From assembly GCA_029555965.1 (NCBI GenBank), contig JAKQHY010000081.1, positions 28,483-92,482 on the forward strand: 64,000 nt of DNA, written 5' to 3'. The DNA comes from Chloroflexota bacterium. Lineage in GTDB: Bacteria > Chloroflexota > Anaerolineae > B4-G1 > SLSP01. Position numbers and translations under genes: made by a program. Below the pieces are notes generated by a model, which did not search any database, had not been told where the DNA came from, and saw only the letters and a list, made by a program, of their open reading frames with translations. This document shows positions 40,601-46,934 of the stretch, one piece after another; within the stretch, counting starts at the first letter, position 1; every line of letters starts with the position of its first letter.

Positions 40601-42244
40601 GGTATAGTACCCCGAGGCGTTGGTGGTTTGATGCCATGTCCAGCCGGTGGAACGGATCATTTCAACCTCTACGCCCGCTAGGGGGAGGCTGGTAGCGTTG
40701 TCTGTGACGGTGCCGTTGAGGTAACCGACGCCGCCGCATTGCGCCACTGCGGCTTGTACGGCAGCCAGCGCATCAATGGTGCCCACGCCCCAGTCGTTGT
40801 TAGGACCGGTGGTGTAGTCGCCGCCGCAGTTCGAGCCGGTCTGCCCGGTGAGCGGCGCGGCGGTTTGGCGAATGATATCCATCGTCTCCGCCACGTTGCC
40901 GCGCAAGGTGGGGCAGGCGGACCACATCAACCCTACTACGGCGGTGGTATGCGGGCCGGCCATCGAAGTGCCGCCCCAACTGGCATACGTGTTGCCGGGC
41001 AGGCTTGAGCGGATTCCGTTGCCGGGCGCCATCACGTCAGGGAAATAGTTGCCATCCAAGGCGGAAGGCCCACGGCTGGTTGACCAGGTGGCCGCGACTG
41101 TGATAATGCCAGGGTGGGTCTGGCCGATGTGATCCACCGAGCCGGTGGTGAGGACTTCGCTATAATCGCCCGGTGAGCGCAGCGTGCCGCACGAAGGCCC
41201 TTCATTGCCGGCGGAGACTTCGATCAGGATGCCGGCCGCTTGTAGGTTCTGAATGGCGGTGCGGAACACATTATCGCCGCCGGGAGAGTACCCCCAGGAG
41301 TTATTGACCGCATCAGGGGCCAGATCGGGGCGCGGATTCCCCGTGCCAGGGCCGGTGTAGGTCAGGTCCCAGGGCGCCAGATCGAACTGGAAACAGGTGA
41401 GGAAGGTGGTGTCGTCGCCGCTGCCGCTATCGGTCATATTCTTGCAATGAATGGTCGTGGCGCCGGGGGCCACGCCGATCTGGTTGTCGCCGCCGTCGTC
41501 ACCGACCATTGTGCCGGTGGTGTGCGTGCCGTGACCATGACCATCGCCGGGAACGTTGTCATACGTGCCGGTGGCGTCCCACCAGTTGTAGTTATGGTTG
41601 GCCGTCGCGCCATTCCAGCCGCGATAGTGATTGAGAATGGCCGGGTGGTCCCACGACAACCCGGTGTCATTACCGGCCAACACGATGCCCTGACCGTCAT
41701 AGCCCAGCATCCACACATCGGTGGCTTTGATAAAGGTCAGGTTAGTTTCCGCGGCGGTGATGTGGGAGCCGGGATCACCTTCTTCCTTGAAGGGTTCCTG
41801 GAGTTGGTATTTGTGATTCGCCGTGATTTTTTCTACATCGGACCGCGTTGCCAGCGTGAGAACCAAAGATTGTGTCCCGCTGGTCACAAAAATGGCATTG
41901 ACGATGTAGAAGGGGGTGTAACGGACGCCCTGACGGTCCAAAGTGGCGCGCAGGTCTTTTTGCGAGCGCGTGGCGGTGGCCGTCAGGGTCTCATATACGA
42001 ACTGACCCTTTTCGGCTTTGGTCAGCAACTTCTCCGCCGGGCGCACATCGGCTTTTTCCTTCATCCAGACCACAAATCCGGTGGCGCCTTTCTCCGCCAA
42101 TTCGGTCAATAGCAAGGGTTCGACCTTGCTCATGGGGTCATCCTGCTGGGCATTGACCTCTGCCGCCGGGGCAGCTTGCACCGGTAGGGCGCTCAACAGC
42201 ATGACCCATATCAGACAAATATTTAAAAATCTTAGGTATTTCAT
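31688..42244 (-). CDS. giant secreted subtilisin-like protease with multiple extracellular repeat domains
   Basis: The 3518-residue protein has GAGGAGT before the ATG and a signal peptide ('LIWVMLLSALPVQAAPAA'). An inhibitor-I9-like pro-region (about 40-150) precedes an S8 catalytic domain: Asp193 in 'GNDTGLSWDHP', His238 in 'GHGHGTHTTG', Ser427 in 'GGTSMAGPHTT'. Carboxypeptidase-regulatory-like domains follow (about 510-800, and four related ones later), a strand-rich region, and a Kelch-like beta-propeller (about 1380-1620: 'VYVVGGDAD', 'LYIVGGWGDGS', 'ALYAIGGDADGG'). Residues about 1700-2500 hold two tandem modules of about 404 residues. Four PKD-like domains ('YAWDFGDGVTTTLSGPE', 'YLWEFGDGMTSTL') lie at about 2690-3030, and InlB-like repeats at about 3030-3400, including three near-identical 79-residue copies. 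A cadherin/PKD-type domain and the tail 'YGIYLPLVCRNYGR' end it. It should be cell-surface or secreted, for adhesion and protein degradation. Confidence 0.93.
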   Translation of the reverse strand: MKYLRFLNICLIWVMLLSALPVQAAPAAEVNAQQDDPMSKVEPLLLTELAEKGATGFVVWMKEKADVRPAEKLLTKAEKGQFVYETLTATATRSQKDLRATLDRQGVRYTPFYIVNAIFVTSGTQSLVLTLATRSDVEKITANHKYQLQEPFKEEGDPGSHITAAETNLTFIKATDVWMLGYDGQGIVLAGNDTGLSWDHPAILNHYRGWNGATANHNYNWWDATGTYDNVPGDGHGHGTHTTGTMVGDDGGDNQIGVAPGATTIHCKNMTDSGSGDDTTFLTCFQFDLAPWDLTYTGPGTGNPRPDLAPDAVNNSWGYSPGGDNVFRTAIQNLQAAGILIEVSAGNEGPSCGTLRSPGDYSEVLTTGSVDHIGQTHPGIITVAATWSTSRGPSALDGNYFPDVMAPGNGIRSSLPGNTYASWGGTSMAGPHTTAVVGLMWSACPTLRGNVAETMDIIRQTAAPLTGQTGSNCGGDYTTGPNNDWGVGTIDALAAVQAAVAQCGGVGYLNGTVTDNATSLPLAGVEVEMIRSTGWTWHQTTNASGYYTKPVVADTYTVTANLFGYIPATVSGLSVVTDAVVVQDFALTPAPTFVVDGTVYDANTGWPLYAAINIAGYPYGAVWTNPETGYYSVTLPAGATYTFDVAAWVAGYTPASRAVTLSSDRTEDFALAPDLVACDAPGYSSGSGSCVVSSGGLVVGHTYDANLSTPLNNVNVENEDGYVTTSATAGGPMGDGFYTLFSPEGTKTFTATLNKYGPAVLSVVVPQSSTVMQDFYLPAGRLIASVNDLNVTLLMGENTTVPFDLDNLGARSVEFALLESNPSYTPSAAAARPATGADREASPTYRQSATPLAVGDLLDTLADLNSINGDYQNLGVEFVDGFWWVTGGASETDPNQLYKIDADGNLVAAYDQSSSAGWGWRDLAFDGDYLYSSDSATVVQIDPATGQATGTTIPCPTNPCRALAYDPDTDHFWTANFDSNIWEFDRTGAVIHTYANALQIYGAAWDKYSSGGPYLWVWSQDPGSVATQYAFDGVNLTPTGVSFVGDAADGAGGLAIINGDHPDFPGMLILAGLVQAEPDRIDLFDLDATVSQDVPWLAEDPITGTVASAATQTINTSFDAAVVPQPGHYHAQLAIRQDTPYPTARIPVTMTVLPSPTWGRLAGTVTGLGYCDANPALLEGAEVVIRGMTSTITLTTDLNGAYQYWFDEAESPLSVTVNAPQHAQGQVTGVGITGLHTTTLNFDLRWLQPCITVSPDVYSVTQQFGVSATFQAEIWNTGAVALDYRFSDKETRYIPATLAVDALTFSAPGEPGPMSVRSVEGQATEPETRGGPLVWSGASALPGGLVHYGHAQCADQPNSFYVIGGVDSSYSSVANAWRYDANTDTWNALAPYPVATEGPQAVCYEGYIYTLQGNSTNGFYIYDIAGDTWAAAASAVPHTMWGAALGAWGGKIYVVGGDADSTFGGTLNSVDIYDIATGAWSSGAPMPAPTGSAGYVQIDSYLYIVGGWGDGSPTTNETNTQRYDMATDSWSSGPTFTSARADFALAATGSALYAIGGDADGGGAFDAVTVIERLDYTAWPAGTWTAISDPLASGATGNNAGFCTGAGDTWSVAGYTGAAIVGTNQYRSTGEGCTLGGNDAPWIYETPITGTLAADAGYVMADVTLDAGYVNQPGMYYGELAVASNDPMYGRLTYPVTMVVETPPTWGILDGVVTSLGYCDANPAPLAGAEVVIQGMTSTITLTTNLNGGYRYWLDEGESPLTVTVNAPEHPQGQATGLTITGQQTTTQNFDLRWLRPCVSVAPDSLSLTLTPGTSGTLPLALGNSGAAPLDFELKEKDGGVFLTAGEQVLVVSYDDDAAASVEAALTTLGYSWLDVEYTAFQTMPVDELLDYEAVFYMGSITGDAWAKAMAYLDAGGALYISDNDLGYSHNTTTFYQTYLQAAYVDDDGVQNGGGPAVGEAIMTGLDLDLSTDPYPDYFTVGAEGARIFRYVGGDGDGYAAGAAVERGGYRAIYTAFDFDDMAANSDEVELVERIASFLGVGEVLWLSEAPITGTLAADGGSAMVDVTMDAATIAQPGEYYATLTVKNNDPLYGAYPVLVTMTVEAPATWGILDGVVTSLGYCDADPVPLEGAAVVIQGVTNTITLTTDLNGAYRQWVDESESPLTITVNVPEHTQGQATGVTITGQQTTTVDFDLRWLQPCVSVAPDSLSLTLTLGTTGTLPLALGNSGAASLDFELKEKDGGVFLTAGEQVLVVSYDNTAAAPVEAALTTLGYSWLDVENTAFQTMAVADLLEYKAVFYIGSGTGDAWAKARAYLDAGGALYISDNDLGYSHRTTAFYQTYLQAAYVEDDGVQNGGGPAVGEAIMAGLDLNLSTDPYPDYFTVGAEGARIFRYVGGDGDGYAAGAAVERGGYRAIYTAFDFNYMAANSDEVELVERIMDFLAPVDVPWLSEVPITGTLAADGGSAVVDVTMDASVMQPGEYYATLTVENNDPLYGAYAVPVTMVVQVPATWGKIVGYVTDNCTGAPITASIAISGGIPLTQTMSGADGRYSLWLEQGPYEFTFTAPDYLTRTEVMTILAQQVISGDITLLPDAPCLALQAPALFESWLITGTAVYTHPEVIALTNQGGRPLEYEIVEPMTWVGADPMTGTVPSLGAAASNITFTALYTDLTPMPLGLYTTDLQLNTNAGNAVIPAELHIIEEPVTPTAAFTHTLTCVNAEVTFAFTGNAGVPPADSYAWDFGDGVTTTLSGPEAVTHTYSVAGAYTVTLEVCESLFDLCDTHAEEIAVLGAVTADFDYSVAELSVTLVNSSTNAASYLWEFGDGMTSTLAAPSYTYAAEGAYTVTLYASNACGIQMAAKSVTVGLAPVVDFTSNSPVCLGDTAHFTSTLLTGTLPVAYLWDLGNGVTSTLSAPTHPYALAGSYPIALLASNDFGNDEVTGTLEVLPLATAGFDYASQYLHVVFTNTSQYADGYLWAFGDGMTSTLENPAYTYAAAGTYTVTLTAYNACQTDVATAVLTVDAALTYQLTVNADPAEGGSVELNPAGGLYDNGAQVILTATATTGWSFTGWTGDLSGAANPEALTMDSDKVVTATFAINTYIITPTAGLGGSITPATPQTVAYDGSQSFTITPDPDYYITNVGVDGVSQGVLTSYTFNNVRANHTISAAFAMMPETPVSYTLTVAQTGDGNGILTPTVGAHEYLSGTMALVSAVAQADSDFAGWQGACTGAAPTCALWMDADKAVTATFTLKSVTPVSYTLTVAQAGDGNGTLTPPVGGHEYLSGATALITATAAPDSDFAGWQGACTGATPTCAVLMDADKAVTATFTLKSVTPVSYTLTVAQAGTGNGTLTPPVGIHEYLSGATVLITATAQADSDFAGWQGACTGAAPTCAVLMNTDKVLTATFTLKGTNRPPVADAGGNQTVKPGNVVTLDGTASADPDGDPLTYGWTQVGGTAVSFTPTLSRTTFIAPEPGVLTFTLMVTDSLGMPALTPDTVVITVATYGIYLPLVCRNYGR
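32022..32732. repeat. three near-identical 237-bp tandem repeats in the giant gene
   Basis: Copies start at 32022, 32259 and 32496, exactly 237 bases (79 codons) apart. Each encodes an InlB-type unit with 'SDFAGWQGACTGA' and 'DKAVTATFTLK'. High DNA identity points to recent amplification. Confidence 0.9.
34740..37140. repeat. two tandem ~1.21-kb modules in the giant gene
   Basis: Near-identical DNA is repeated at a 1212-base offset (for example 35521 and 36733), encoding two about 404-residue modules. Each has a carboxypeptidase-regulatory domain ('TWGILDGVVTSLGYCDA'), a strand-rich linker and a flavodoxin/DUF4350-like segment ('LVVSYDDDAAASVEAAL', 'FYMGSITGDAWAKAMAYL', 'GALYISDNDLGYSH'). 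Confidence 0.85.
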
Positions 42245-42634
42245 ACTCCTCTTTCTCCTAAACTTGTTCGATGGATTGAGTGTATCTTGAGTTTTTGTTG
42301 CTGCGAGAATTTGTTAGTGGTTACACGCTCCTGAATACCTCCTTTCTTCCCCATCAACAATAGGTTTCTTGAGTTGAAATTTCAAAAACTTAACTCATTA
42401 AAAATTGATTGATAGTTATTGGAATCCCCTCCTTGAAATTGTGATATGGATTTAGGCGTATTCGTCCGGGAATTGCTCATTCAGGGGCGTTGCGCCAATG
42501 CTACTGATCTGATTGGCTTATTGTTGATGAGGCCCAAACTATGGTATCACACCACAGTAGCGTGTCAAGTTGTAAAGTGTGGTTTGTCGCGTTTTTTTTG
42601 TATCAAAATTCAGATCAAATTTTTCTTTCATCAT
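42245..42634. promoter_or_regulatory. divergent intergenic region and long leader of the giant gene
   Basis: The minus-strand promoter TTGACA (42568-42563), 16 bases, TACCAT (42546-42541) with a TGa extension would start transcription near 42535, giving the giant gene a leader of about 290 bases. I see no named riboswitch in the leader. It contains two GGAGG-like tracts far from the start and no convincing short ORF. The region is AT-richer than the genes around it. Confidence 0.5.
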
Positions 42635-42662
42635 TTGACAATCCCCCTGAACCTCTTATAAT
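42635..42662 (+). promoter_or_regulatory. consensus promoter of the T-box/valS transcript
   Basis: TTGACA (42635-42640), 16 bases, TATAAT (42657-42662): both boxes match the sigma70 consensus. Transcription should start at about 42669. Confidence 0.85.
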
Positions 42663-42669
42663 CACCTTA

Positions 42670-42981
42670 ACTTCACATTGCCAAAGACGGCGATTGGGAG
42701 GAGTAGGCGGTGGGGATGTCCCCATCAGCCCTGTAAAGAAGGCAGGTTTTCTGCCTTCCCCAGAGAGGAAAGCCACCGGCTGCGAGCTTTCCACAGGCGC
42801 TGCCCGCCGAAGTCGCCCAGGAGTTGAGGAGGCGAAGTTAGTAGTCTCCTACGGGTTCGCCCGTTATTGCGAGCATCCCTCCATACAATACGTGGGCGGA
42901 TGACCGAGTGCATCGGCGTTGCCGGTGAATCAGGGTGGTACCACGAAGGCTCATTTCGTCCCTGGACGGAATGGGCTTTTT
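42670..42981 (+). promoter_or_regulatory. T-box leader with valine (GUC) specifier
   Basis: The diagnostic T-box GGGTGGTACCACG lies at 42933-42945, with TGGT able to pair with the tRNA acceptor end. Stem I shows 'CAGAGAGGAAAGCC' (AG bulge region, about 42760-42775) and 'GGCTGCGAGC' (distal loop). The specifier region 'GAAGTCGCC' places GTC at 42812-42814, a valine codon that fits the downstream valyl-tRNA synthetase gene. The terminator is 42949-42960 paired with 42965-42976 (loop CCTG) followed by TTTTT. Uncharged tRNA-Val would stabilise the antiterminator. Class I transcriptional T-box. Confidence 0.93.
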
Positions 42982-42994
42982 GCGTTTAAATTGG

Positions 42995-43045
42995 CGAAAA
43001 AGCGGATCAGCGGATCAGCGGATCAGCGGATTAGCGAAAAAGCGA
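42995..43045. repeat. AGCGGATC tandem repeat between T-box and valS
   Basis: Four AGCGGATC/AGCGGATT units (43003-43036), flanked by GCGAAAAAGCG, lie between the T-box terminator and the valS Shine-Dalgarno sequence. Confidence 0.75.
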
Positions 43046-43078
43046 TAGGCAAATTTATATTCTGCGGAGGTGATGGGT

Positions 43079-45529
43079 ATGGCACTGAGTAAACGTTACG
43101 ATCCCAAGACGGCCGAGCCGCGCCTTCAGGCGTTTTGGCAAGACAACGGCATTTTTCACTTCGACGTGGACGATGAATCGCGCCCGGTCTACTCCATTGA
43201 CACGCCGCCGCCGACTGTGTCCGGCCATCTGCACCTGGGGCACGTCTATTCCTACAGCCACGCCGACTTTGTCGCGCGTTTCTGGCGGATGCGCGGCTAC
43301 AACGTCTTCTATCCGATGGGCTACGACGACAACGGCCTGCCCACCGAGCGCCTCGTCGAAAAGTGGGAGGGCGTCCGCGCGGCCGATGTGGGGCGCGAAG
43401 CCTTCATCCGGCGTTGCCTTGCCGTCAGTGAGCGCGCCGAGGGCGATTACCGCGAGCTGTGGCAGCGGTTGGGCCTTTCGATAGATTGGCGCTATTCGTA
43501 CCGCACGATTGACGACCTTTCCCGCCGCACGTCGCAGCTTTCGTTCCTCGACCTCTACCGCAAGGGGCTGGTCTATCGCCAGGAAGCGCCCGCGATCTGG
43601 TGCCCGGAGTGCCAGACGTCCATCGCCCAGGCGGAACTCGCCGATTTGGAACGCGAGAGCGTCTTCTATACGCTCGCCTTTGCGCTGACCGATGGCGGCG
43701 CGTTGGAAATCGCCACGACGCGCCCGGAGTTGCTACCGGCCTGCGTCGCCGTCTTCGTCCACCCGGACGACGCGCGCTTCACGGCGTTGATTGGGCAGCA
43801 GGCGCAGGTCCCGCACTTCGGCCAGTGGGTGCCGATTCTGCCCGATCCCGCCGCCGACCCGGAGAAGGGCACGGGCGCGGTGATGTGCTGCACCTTCGGC
43901 GATGTGACCGACGTGGCGTGGTGGTATACGCATCATCTGCCGTTGCGTGTCGCCATTGACCGCGCCGGGCGGATGACCGATCTGGCGGGCGAATTTGCCG
44001 GGCTGACGCTCCGCGAGGCGCGTAAGCAAATCGTGGCGGCGCTGGAAGCGACCGGGCAGTTGCTGGCGCAGCGGCCCATCCACCAGTCCGTGCGCGTCCA
44101 CGAGCGCTGCGACACGCCGGTGGAGTACGTGGTGGCGTCCCAGTGGTTCGTGCGCGTGCTGGATTTCAAGGAGAAGTTGCTGGACGCCGGATCCCAGGTG
44201 GCGTGGTATCCCTCTCACATGGAGACGCGCTACCGTGAGTGGGTGGAAAACCTCAATTGGGACTGGTGCCTGTCGCGCCAGCGCTATTTCGGCGTGACGT
44301 TCCCGGTGTGGTACTGCGATGTCTGCGGCGCAGTCATCACCGCCGAAGATGACGAGCTGCCTATAGACCCTACGGAGCATACGCCATCGCATCCTTGCGC
44401 GTGCGGCAGCACGTCCTTCACGCCGGAGCGCGACGTGATGGACACCTGGGCCACGTCGTCGCTGACGCCGCAGATTGTGGGGCAATGGCTGGCGAATCCG
44501 CGCCTGTACGCCAAGGTGTTCCCGTTCTCGCTGCGCCCGCAGGCCCACGAGATCATCCGCACCTGGGCGTTCTACACCATCGCCAAGTCGCAGTATCACT
44601 TCGACGCCGTACCCTGGCGCAACGCCGGCATCTCCGGCTGGGGGCTGGCCCCCGAAGGGACGGGCAAAATCAGCAAGAGCAAGGGCGGCGGGCCAATGCC
44701 GCCGTTGGAGATGATCGAGACCTACTCGGCGGACGCAGTGCGCTATTGGGCGTCCAGCACCGGCTTCGGCAAGGACGCGATCATCAGCGAGGAGAAGATT
44801 CAGACGGGCGAGAAGCTCGTCACCAAACTGTGGAACGTGGCGCGGTTCAGCGAGCGATTTATAGACCCCCCTTTGTCCCCCCTGCCAGGGGGGATAGAGG
44901 GGGGTACGCCGGCTGACCGCTGGATTCTCGCGCGTACACAGCGGCTCATTGCCCGCGTGACGGCGCTGTTCGAGGCGTACGATTATGCCGCCGCCAAGAG
45001 CGAGATCGAAATTTTCTTCTGGCGCGATCTGGCGGATAATTACCTGGAGATGGCAAAACTGCGGTTGTATAATGAGAATACGACCGTCAGTGCGGGGGCG
45101 CGTTTTGCTTTGACGCATGTATTGCTGACCGTCTTGAAACTCCTCGCGCCATTCCTGCCGCATGTGACGGAGGAGCTTTATCAGGCGTTGTTTGCGGCGC
45201 AGGAGGGGGCCGTCTCCATTCATCGCGCGCGCTGGCCGGAAGTGGACGCTCGCTTTGTGGACGATGCCGCCGAAGCCTTCGGCGAGACACTGGTGGAGAT
45301 CACCACGCAGGCGCGGCGCTACAAGAGCGAGCACGGATTGTCGCTGGGGGCGGAAATCCCCTTGCTCACTCTGGCCGCGGAGGGGGAGACGCGGGTGCTG
45401 CTGGATTCCGCCATCCCCGACCTGATCAGCATCACCCGTGCGCGGCAGATCGAAATAGTGGATGCTGCGCCAAGTGGCTTGAACGCGGGCGCGTTGCCGG
45501 GCGCGGTGTGGGTGACGGTGCAGGAATAG
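43079..45529 (+). CDS. valS: valyl-tRNA synthetase, short archaeal-type form, T-box controlled
   Basis: The ATG at 43079 sits eight bases after a perfect GGAGGTGAT Shine-Dalgarno sequence and gives 816 residues. It is a class I synthetase: HIGH as 'TVSGHLHLGHVYSYSHAD', 'YPMGYDDNGLPTERLVE', a CP1 editing domain ('EIATTRPELLPACVAVFVHP', 'KGTGAVMCCTFGD'), zinc-type cysteines ('WYCDVCGAV', 'HPCACGSTSF') and KMSKS as 'GKISKSKGGG'. The style ('DDNGLPTERL') and the missing C-terminal coiled-coil arm fit the archaeal-type ValRS rather than the usual bacterial one. At residues 596-609 a hairpin repeat (44865-44905) is translated in frame ('PPLSPLPGGIEGG'). A second, bacterial-type valS lies 3.3 kb downstream. 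Confidence 0.92.
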   Translation: MALSKRYDPKTAEPRLQAFWQDNGIFHFDVDDESRPVYSIDTPPPTVSGHLHLGHVYSYSHADFVARFWRMRGYNVFYPMGYDDNGLPTERLVEKWEGVRAADVGREAFIRRCLAVSERAEGDYRELWQRLGLSIDWRYSYRTIDDLSRRTSQLSFLDLYRKGLVYRQEAPAIWCPECQTSIAQAELADLERESVFYTLAFALTDGGALEIATTRPELLPACVAVFVHPDDARFTALIGQQAQVPHFGQWVPILPDPAADPEKGTGAVMCCTFGDVTDVAWWYTHHLPLRVAIDRAGRMTDLAGEFAGLTLREARKQIVAALEATGQLLAQRPIHQSVRVHERCDTPVEYVVASQWFVRVLDFKEKLLDAGSQVAWYPSHMETRYREWVENLNWDWCLSRQRYFGVTFPVWYCDVCGAVITAEDDELPIDPTEHTPSHPCACGSTSFTPERDVMDTWATSSLTPQIVGQWLANPRLYAKVFPFSLRPQAHEIIRTWAFYTIAKSQYHFDAVPWRNAGISGWGLAPEGTGKISKSKGGGPMPPLEMIETYSADAVRYWASSTGFGKDAIISEEKIQTGEKLVTKLWNVARFSERFIDPPLSPLPGGIEGGTPADRWILARTQRLIARVTALFEAYDYAAAKSEIEIFFWRDLADNYLEMAKLRLYNENTTVSAGARFALTHVLLTVLKLLAPFLPHVTEELYQALFAAQEGAVSIHRARWPEVDARFVDDAAEAFGETLVEITTQARRYKSEHGLSLGAEIPLLTLAAEGETRVLLDSAIPDLISITRARQIEIVDAAPSGLNAGALPGAVWVTVQE
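44865..44905. repeat. perfect 19-bp hairpin inserted in the valS coding sequence
   Basis: The left arm 44865-44883 and right arm 44887-44905 pair along all 19 positions (with two G-T pairs) around a three-base GCC loop. They are C6/G6 blocks separated by TTTGT/ATAGA. The frame is kept through the insert. Confidence 0.9.
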
Positions 45530-45540
45530 GAGGTACAACA

Positions 45541-45798
45541 ATGATATGGGAAGAGGTGCGTCAGCATTATCCTTCACAATGGTTGTTAATAGAAGCCATT
45601 AAGGCCCATTCCGATCAAGGAAAACGTGTTTTGGATGCAATCTCTGTCGTGAATACATTCCCTGACTCTAAAATTGCGATGCAAGTCTATGGACAACTCC
45701 ATCAAGAATCACCAGAGCGTGAGTTGTATGTTTTTCATACAGATCGGAAGATTCTGGAAATTGAAGAACGTCAGTGGTTGGGAATCAGGAGTTTGTAA
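45541..45798 (+). CDS. small conserved protein paired with a retropepsin-like protease
   Basis: ATG at 45541 with AGGAGGT upstream; 85 residues. It reads 'MIWEEVRQHYPSQWLLIEAI' at the start, then 'VVNTFPDSKIAMQVYGQLHQ' and 'LYVFHTDRKILEIEERQW', a compact alpha/beta pattern. It lies three bases before the aspartic-protease-like gene, a pairing that I recognise as recurring in bacterial genomes. Composition is AT-richer than valS and cysH on either side. The function is unknown; a partner, substrate or antitoxin-like role for the protease is speculative. Confidence 0.8.
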   Translation: MIWEEVRQHYPSQWLLIEAIKAHSDQGKRVLDAISVVNTFPDSKIAMQVYGQLHQESPERELYVFHTDRKILEIEERQWLGIRSL

Positions 45799-45801
45799 GG
45801 C

Positions 45802-46176
45802 ATGGAGATAAAGCTGCGTGGCGGGTTGCCTTACATCTCCGCGCGGATAGTTTATCACGGGCAGACAATAGAACTGGATGATGTGTTGCTCGACACGGGT
45901 TCTGCTGGGACTATTTTTGCAACGGACAAACTCGCCGCTATTGGTTTATGCCTCGAACTGCACGATACTATCCATCGTATTCGAGGCGTAGGTGGATCGG
46001 AGTTCGCGTTTACGAAACATGTAGATCAGTTGTCCATAGGCAATTTTCAGGTACAGAACTTTGAAGTAGAAGTGGGGGCGATGGCGTATGGCTTGCCTTT
46101 GGATGGCATTGTGGGAATGGATTTTTTGCTCCAAGTTGGCGCTTGTATTGATTTGAGACGATTGGAGATTGCTTGA
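45802..46176 (+). CDS. retropepsin-like aspartic protease
   Basis: The 124-residue single-domain aspartic protease of the retropepsin fold has the active-site motif 'VLLDTGSAGTIFA' (Asp31 in DTGS), the flap region 'IHRIRGVGGSEFAF' and the closing hydrophobic-glycine motif 'LDGIVGMDFLLQ'. As in retroviral enzymes it would need to dimerise. It has no signal peptide, so it is cytoplasmic. The stop codon overlaps the cysH Shine-Dalgarno sequence, so the pair and cysH may be cotranscribed. Composition differs from the neighbours, which suggests acquisition as a two-gene cassette. Confidence 0.88.
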   Translation: MEIKLRGGLPYISARIVYHGQTIELDDVLLDTGSAGTIFATDKLAAIGLCLELHDTIHRIRGVGGSEFAFTKHVDQLSIGNFQVQNFEVEVGAMAYGLPLDGIVGMDFLLQVGACIDLRRLEIA

Positions 46177-46184
46177 GGAAAGAG

Positions 46185-46934
46185 ATGTCGGACCTCCTCG
46201 CGGCATTAGACCTGGATGCGCTCAACGCCCGCCTGGAAACCGCCTCGGCGGAGGACATTCTGCGCTGGGCGTGGGAGACGTTTGCGCCGGACGTGGCGGC
46301 CACGTCGTCTTTTCAGACGCAGAGCGTGCCGCTGCTGCATCTCATCTCGCGCGTGTGCCCGGAGATGCCGGTCATCTTCATTGACACGGGCTTCCACTTC
46401 CCCGAAACGTTGACCTTCCGCGACCAGTTGCAGGCGCAGTATGGCCTCAACATCCAGGCGATCCGCCCGACGGTGACGCAGAGCGAGTTGATTGACGAGC
46501 ACGGCGAGCCGTTGTATCGCCGCGACCCGGATTTATGCTGCTACATCAATAAGGTGCAGCCGATGGAGTGGGTGATGGCGCGGATGCGCGGCTGGATTTC
46601 GGGCGTGCGCCGCGATCAGACGGTCAACCGGCAGGCGATGCAGGTTTTGCAGCGGAAAAGCAACGGCCTGGTGGAGATTCATCCGATGCTGAATTGGACG
46701 AAGGCGGATGTCGTTGCTTACCGCGCGGCGCACGCTCTGCCGGAACATCCGTTGACCCGGATGGGCTATAAGAGCATCGGCTGCGCGCCCTGTACGCGCC
46801 CGGTCGTCTTCGGTGAGGACGAACGCGCCGGCCGCTGGGCCGGCACGGACAAGAAGGAGTGTGGTCTGCACCTGGATTGGACGGCGATGATTGACAAGGA
46901 GCGGGGGAGAGGGGGAGAGGGGGAGACTAGGTGA
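46185..46934 (+). CDS. cysH: assimilatory adenylyl-sulfate (APS) reductase, [4Fe-4S] type
   Basis: ATG at 46185 with GAGGA; 249 residues. It is a PAPS/APS-reductase of the PP-loop family. Substrate motifs 'TSSFQTQSVPLLHLI' and 'FIDTGFHFPETL', the arginine loop 'ISGVRRDQTVNRQ' and the catalytic 'KKECGLHLDW' are present. The two cysteine pairs 'DPDLCCYINKVQPM' and 'GCAPCTRP' are those that bind the [4Fe-4S] cluster of APS reductases, so APS rather than PAPS is the likely substrate and sulfite the product. The family normally ends soon after ECGLH; the last codons ('RGRGGEGETR') come from a GA repeat. No sulfate transporter or ATP sulfurylase is in the window. Confidence 0.92.
   Translation: MSDLLAALDLDALNARLETASAEDILRWAWETFAPDVAATSSFQTQSVPLLHLISRVCPEMPVIFIDTGFHFPETLTFRDQLQAQYGLNIQAIRPTVTQSELIDEHGEPLYRRDPDLCCYINKVQPMEWVMARMRGWISGVRRDQTVNRQAMQVLQRKSNGLVEIHPMLNWTKADVVAYRAAHALPEHPLTRMGYKSIGCAPCTRPVVFGEDERAGRWAGTDKKECGLHLDWTAMIDKERGRGGEGETR

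Noticed and set aside
42670..42930. tRNA or other ncRNA gene upstream of valS
   Set aside because: The folded segments belong to the T-box stem I; no tRNA cloverleaf with TTC arm is present.
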